From the NCBI GenBank assembly GCA_026988395.1, contig JALSLI010000167.1:1-36602 (forward strand): a stretch of 36,602 bases of DNA, in the 5' to 3' direction. The stretch's first letter is position 1; every line of letters begins with the position of its first letter. This document shows positions 33,701 to 36,602 of the stretch, in pieces. The stretch comes from Flavobacteriaceae bacterium. Its GTDB lineage: Bacteria; Bacteroidota; Bacteroidia; Flavobacteriales; Flavobacteriaceae. Made by a program: the position numbers and the translations under genes. The notes under the pieces were generated by a model. The model was not told the origin of the DNA. It ran no database searches and saw only the letters and a list, made by a program, of their open reading frames with translations.

Positions 33701-35375
33701 AGACATTAGTCAAAATACAGCATTAACCTCTTTTACTTGTGGTGATAACCAATTAACCAATTTAGATGTTTCAAATAATATAAATCTAACATATCTAAGC
33801 TGTGGAGAGAACCAATTAACTACTCTAGATATAAGTCAAAATATAGCTTTAGAAATAGTGGGATGTAATGCCAATCAACTAACAAGTTTAATCTTAGGAA
33901 ACAATACAGCCTTGTCAGAATTGTATTGTGAAGACAACCAATTAACGAATTTAAATTTAACACAAAATACAGGTTTAACAAAGTTATATTGTAAAAATAA
34001 TTTGTTAACTAATTTAGATTTGTCGAACAATACAAATCTATTGTTGTTGTATTGCGAAAATAATCAATTAACAAATATCAATATAGGCAATAACTCGGTT
34101 TTAACCAATTATATAGCCAGTGGTAACCAATTGGGTTCTATTGATATTACACCAAACTCAGCAATAACCTATTTTTGGGTAGAAAATAACAATTTAACAA
34201 ATCTAATACTTAAAAATGGAAACAACACCAATATGGCTATTCGTATTTGGGGAAACCCTAATTTAATTTGTATTGAAGTAGATGATGTGGCTTGGAGCAA
34301 TTCTCAAACCAATTGGACATTAGCTATTGATGCTATTGCAAGCTTTAGCGATGATTGCGGGAATATAACTACTACGTACGTACCTGATGATAATTTTGAA
34401 CAAGCTTTAATAGATTTAGGTTATGACAATATTTTAGATGATTATGTGGCTACAAACAGCATCAATTCCATTACAAATTTAAGTGTTAGTAATAAAAATA
34501 TTACTGATTTAACAGGGATTGAAGACTTTGTTGCACTTACAGTTTTGCATTGTGCTAATAACCAATTAAGCTCATTAAATCTTACTCAAAATACCGTTTT
34601 AGAAGAATTAAACTGTAATTACAATCAAATAACTGCTTTAAATCTTAGTCAAAATACTTCTTTAGCTATTTTAAGAGCTCATGATAATCAGATAAACAAT
34701 ATAGATTTAAGTGCAAATACTGCATTAACCGAGTTGTCAATTGGTAAAAACTTACTGTCAAGTATTGATTTAAGTACTAATTTAAATTTAACAGTATTAG
34801 GTATATCATACAACCTATTTACTGCTATTGATGTAAGTTTAAACAACCTTTTAGAAGTAGTACATTGTCATTTTAATTCTTTTTCAAGTTTAGATTTTAG
34901 TGCAAATACTTCATTAATAGCATTATATTGTAATAATAACCCTCCATTAACCGATTTGGATATGAGAAATGGTAATAATACGAATATTACCGACAATGCT
35001 ATTATGACTCATGGCAACCCTAATTTAACCTGTATTAATGTAGATGACGCAGCGTGGAGTACTGCAAATTGGACAACGTATGTAGATGTACATTCTAGTT
35101 ATAGCGAAAACTGCACCTTATCCGTTAATCAATTTAATTTAGAAAACGCTTTTAATATTTATCCAAATCCTGTAAAAGAACAATTTACTATTCAAAATGA
35201 TGCAGGTTACGTAATAGATGCAATTAGTATCTATACAATACTTGGTAAATTAATATATAAATCTAAAGACATTCAAAACACCATTGACGTAAGCACTTTA
35301 TCTAACGGAATGTATTTAATAAAACTAAATAGTAATAATAAAATAATCACTAAGAAAATAATAATAAATAAATAA
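30786..35375 (+). CDS. Secreted six-module leucine-rich repeat protein with type A T9SS sorting domain
   Basis: The 1529-residue protein has a signal peptide (LLAILIATTLFAQ). Six modules follow, each opened by a cap like TYVPDDNFEQALIDLGYD. Each module then carries an array of ~21-residue LRR units (NQLTSLDVSQNTALTNLNC pattern, with a regular Cys) and closes with NPNLxCIxVDDxxWSTxNWT and a terminal FSxDC. The caps begin near 30848, 31331, 32011, 32634, 33370 and 34375. The last ~80 residues are a type A T9SS domain (FNIYPNPVKEQF ... LSNGMYLIKLNSNN ... KKIIINK). The predicted product is a long surface-attached solenoid for binding or adhesion; the ligand is unknown. It is probably controlled by the HTCS upstream. 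Confidence 0.9.
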   Translation: MKKTLTLLAILIATTLFAQQTYVPDDNFEQALIDLGYDTVLDDYVPTNVVSYIQILDIPNKGIYDLTGIEDFVNLAYLSLWGNHITSIDLRNSVVLQELYLAGNPITVLDLSHNVLLTRLSVLNCQLKYLNVQNGNNINSVEFNAHNNPDLTCIQVDDAAYSTANWTGNDPIASFSTDCGQTFVPGDNFEQALITLGLDSGALDDIVTTSNINGITNLNVSNKNITDFTGIEDFIALTSLNCGSNNLTELALTTNTNLTTLTCSNNQLTSLDISQLSSLNYLDCNFNQLTNIDVSQNTQLTVLACRANQLTNIDVSNNNLLQYFSCRDNLLIDLDVSNNPDLVRLWCFNNQLTSLNVKNGANTNISNSNFNATNNPGLDCIQIDDLAWNTTNWTNIDSQSYYSEDCNATYVPDDNFEQALIDLGFDTVLDNYVTTANINTITFLNISNKNISDLTGLEDFTMLQYLNCDNNLLTNIDIIINLLHLTDLFCINNQLTSLDVSNNSNLDNLRCENNLLTSLNVSQNTALQNLNCKDNQITSLDLSLNTSMYSLNCQNNQLTELNFKNGNNAAITTSTGFRVNGNPNLFCIEVDDVAYSTSSWYFGYDAQMYFSEDCNSTYVPDDNFEQALIDLGYDTVLNNYVLTTNINTVTSLDVSNKSIADLTGIEGFTALTNLQCNSNQLSSLDISQNTALTNLTCNSNPLGSLDVSQNTALTNLNCQNAQLTSIDVTQNTSLTNLNCKQNQLTALDVSQNTALTVLDCRSNQIDALNLFSNTNLTSINCSSNQIVALDITNSPSITFFSTSNNSLESLDLANGNNTILTGFFATGNPNLNCINVDNVTWSTANWTNIDTQSYFATDCNITYVPDDNFEQALIDLGYDSGALDNYVPTANISGVTNLDISNKNIADLTGIEDFAALYQLVCNNNQLTSINLTQNTALTWLNCSFNMLNSIDVSQNTALTSFICSVNQLTNLDISQNTALTSFTCGDNQLTNLDVSNNINLTYLSCGENQLTTLDISQNIALEIVGCNANQLTSLILGNNTALSELYCEDNQLTNLNLTQNTGLTKLYCKNNLLTNLDLSNNTNLLLLYCENNQLTNINIGNNSVLTNYIASGNQLGSIDITPNSAITYFWVENNNLTNLILKNGNNTNMAIRIWGNPNLICIEVDDVAWSNSQTNWTLAIDAIASFSDDCGNITTTYVPDDNFEQALIDLGYDNILDDYVATNSINSITNLSVSNKNITDLTGIEDFVALTVLHCANNQLSSLNLTQNTVLEELNCNYNQITALNLSQNTSLAILRAHDNQINNIDLSANTALTELSIGKNLLSSIDLSTNLNLTVLGISYNLFTAIDVSLNNLLEVVHCHFNSFSSLDFSANTSLIALYCNNNPPLTDLDMRNGNNTNITDNAIMTHGNPNLTCINVDDAAWSTANWTTYVDVHSSYSENCTLSVNQFNLENAFNIYPNPVKEQFTIQNDAGYVIDAISIYTILGKLIYKSKDIQNTIDVSTLSNGMYLIKLNSNNKIITKKIIINK

Positions 35376-35392
35376 ACACATTATGAAAAAAA
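35190..35392 (+). repeat. Sorting-domain and junction cassette, copy 1 (second copy 36340-36542)
   Basis: The first copy spans 35190-35392; the second lies exactly 1150 bp downstream. Two runs are identical: 65 nt (35190-35254) and 96 nt (35297-35392). The 96-nt run covers the last codons, the stop, the short intergenic gap and the first codons of the next gene. Confidence 0.9.
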
Positions 35393-36525
35393 CACTTACT
35401 ATTTCAGTAATTTTAATTACAACTGCATTTTTCGCACAACAAACCTACGTACCAGACGACAATTTTGAACAAGCGCTTATCAATTTAGGTTATGATAGCG
35501 GAGCCTTAGATGATTATGTACCAACTACTAATATTAACACCATCACCTATTTATATATTAATAATAAAAATATAGCAGATTTAACAGGAATACAAGATTT
35601 TGTTGCTCTACAAACCTTAAGGTGTCATTCTAACCAACTAACCAGTTTAGATATTTCTAATAATACGGCTTTAACCGCTTTGTGGTGTTATTCTAACCAA
35701 CTAACCAGTTTAGATATTTCTAATAATACTGCTTTAGATACTTTATGGTGTAGATTTAATCAATTAACTAATTTAGACGTTTCTAATAATACGGCATTAC
35801 TTTCATTATCGTGTTCATATAATCAATTAACCAACTTAGATGTTTCTAATAATACTTCTTTAACTAATTTATCTTGTGACGGTAATGAATTAACCAGCTT
35901 AGATGTTTCTAATAATACTGCTTTATCGTCTTTATCTTGTGACGATAATCAATTAACCAATTTAGATATTTCTAATAATACGGGTTTAACAGCTTTATCT
36001 TGTGACGATAATCAATTAACCAATTTAGATATTTCTAATAATACGGGTTTAACAGCTTTATCTTGTGCAGATAATCAATTATTAACCTCTTTAAATGTAA
36101 AAAATGGAAACAACACAAATATTTATGACGATGATTTTGAAGTTGAAAACAACCCAAACCTTACTTGTATTATAGTAGATGACGCTGCTTGGAGCACTGC
36201 AAACTGGACATCTTATATTGATGCAACAAGCACCTTTGTAAACAATCAAGCAGCGTGTGATGCTTTGGCGAGTGTTTCTGAAAACAATTTAGAAAATCAA
36301 ATAAGCATTTTTCCAAATCCTGCTGCAAATAGCATTCACATTCAAAATGATGCAGGTTACGTAATAGATGCAATTAGTATCTATACAATACTTGGTAAAT
36401 TAATCTATCAATATAAGGATATTCAAAACAGTATTGACGTAAGTGATTTATCTAACGGAATGTATTTAATAAAACTAAATAGTAATAATAAAATAATCAC
36501 TAAGAAAATAATAATAAATAAATAA
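35383..36525 (+). CDS. Secreted single-module leucine-rich repeat protein with type A T9SS sorting domain
   Basis: The 380-residue paralogue of the preceding protein has the same signal peptide type (ISVILITTAFFAQ), a single cap (TYVPDDNFEQALINLGYD) and a single array of very regular 21-residue units (NQLTNLDISNNTGLTALSC). It has the same closing segment (NPNLTCIIVDDAAWSTANWT) and a nearly identical type A sorting domain. It begins 7 nt after the first LRR gene stop and is likely co-transcribed. Two of its LRR units are identical at the DNA level, showing recent expansion. Expected on the cell surface; ligand unknown. Confidence 0.9.
   Translation: MKKTLTISVILITTAFFAQQTYVPDDNFEQALINLGYDSGALDDYVPTTNINTITYLYINNKNIADLTGIQDFVALQTLRCHSNQLTSLDISNNTALTALWCYSNQLTSLDISNNTALDTLWCRFNQLTNLDVSNNTALLSLSCSYNQLTNLDVSNNTSLTNLSCDGNELTSLDVSNNTALSSLSCDDNQLTNLDISNNTGLTALSCDDNQLTNLDISNNTGLTALSCADNQLLTSLNVKNGNNTNIYDDDFEVENNPNLTCIIVDDAAWSTANWTSYIDATSTFVNNQAACDALASVSENNLENQISIFPNPAANSIHIQNDAGYVIDAISIYTILGKLIYQYKDIQNSIDVSDLSNGMYLIKLNSNNKIITKKIIINK
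35938..36063 (+). repeat. Two identical 63-bp tandem units inside the second LRR gene
   Basis: The 63 bases at 35938-36000 are repeated exactly at 36001-36063. Each unit encodes one 21-residue LRR, so changes in copy number keep the frame. Confidence 0.93.
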
Positions 36526-36542
36526 ACACATTATGAAAAAAA
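36340..36542 (+). repeat. Sorting-domain and junction cassette, copy 2
   Basis: Repeat partner of 35190-35392. It runs across the stop of the second LRR gene into the start of the third gene, ATGAAAAAAA. Confidence 0.9.
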
Positions 36543-36602
36543 TACTACTAATAAGCATTGCATTATTATTGCATTCAATATCTAATGCACAAATTGTAAA
36601 CA
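36533..36602 (+). CDS. Third secreted protein, N-terminal signal peptide only (cut by window edge)
   Basis: An ATG at 36533, 7 nt after the second LRR gene stop, opens 23 codons to the window end. They encode MKKILLISIALLLHSISNAQ, a typical signal peptide, ending at an Ala-Gln-type cleavage site. The context suggests another T9SS cargo protein in the same transcript, but whether it has LRRs cannot be seen. Confidence 0.7.
   Translation, partial: MKKILLISIALLLHSISNAQIVN

Noticed and set aside
35600-36070. Regularly spaced repeats resembling a CRISPR array
   Set aside because: The 63-nt period is in frame with a long ORF and encodes 21-residue LRR units; there are no unique spacers and no cas genes.

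Overview
The window reads as chromosome of an AT-rich member of the Flavobacteriia (Bacteroidota). Evidence for this: a PorX-type T9SS regulator, several secreted proteins with type A or type B T9SS C-terminal sorting domains, a hybrid two-component regulator (HTCS), and repeated Bacteroidota-type promoter boxes (TAnnTTTG) close upstream of genes. Genes also lack obvious Shine-Dalgarno sequences. No rRNA, tRNA, CRISPR array, prophage or transposase was recognised.

Layout. Positions 1-2411: the start of an HD-domain phosphohydrolase (minus, cut by the window edge), porX, and a small ribbon-helix-helix gene. 2412-5026: a regulatory gap with a 22-bp palindrome, then fur, purA and yggS. 5084-9965 (minus): a two-gene operon of large secreted T9SS type B proteins. 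10075-11908: lpxK and punA, overlapping by 29 nt. 11917-18852: a complete unfused tryptophan operon, trpE-G-D-C-F-B-A. It is preceded by a 21-codon leader peptide with three consecutive Trp codons, mutually exclusive hairpins and a strong terminator, which is a classic ribosome-mediated attenuator. A GC-rich REP/MITE-like inverted repeat sits inside the operon between trpG and trpD. 18896-20695: a sodium:solute symporter. 20702-24545 (minus): EVE protein, HAD phosphatase-like protein and gpmI in one operon, then a spermidine-synthase-like protein and an M48 metalloprotease in another. 24660-26390: aromatic amino acid hydroxylase with a long extra C-terminal half. 26535-36602: an HTCS followed by a tandem family of secreted leucine-rich-repeat proteins with type A T9SS domains, plus the first codons of a third secreted protein.

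How the genes fit together. Most of the window is housekeeping metabolism: purine synthesis and salvage, lipid A, glycolysis, Trp synthesis and Phe hydroxylation. The accessory parts are the secreted T9SS cargo. The most notable signals are (1) the trp attenuator, whose three pairing regions can be laid out base by base; and (2) the HTCS-LRR locus. In that locus a regulator of the kind usually paired with polysaccharide utilisation genes sits beside LRR surface proteins instead. The intergenic region there carries a direct repeat spaced by two helical turns, a promoter box and a hairpin at the predicted mRNA 5' end. The LRR genes show exact 63-bp repeat duplication and a 96-nt identical junction cassette, pointing to recent expansion or recombination.

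All functional calls are from reading the translations. No database search or folding program was run.
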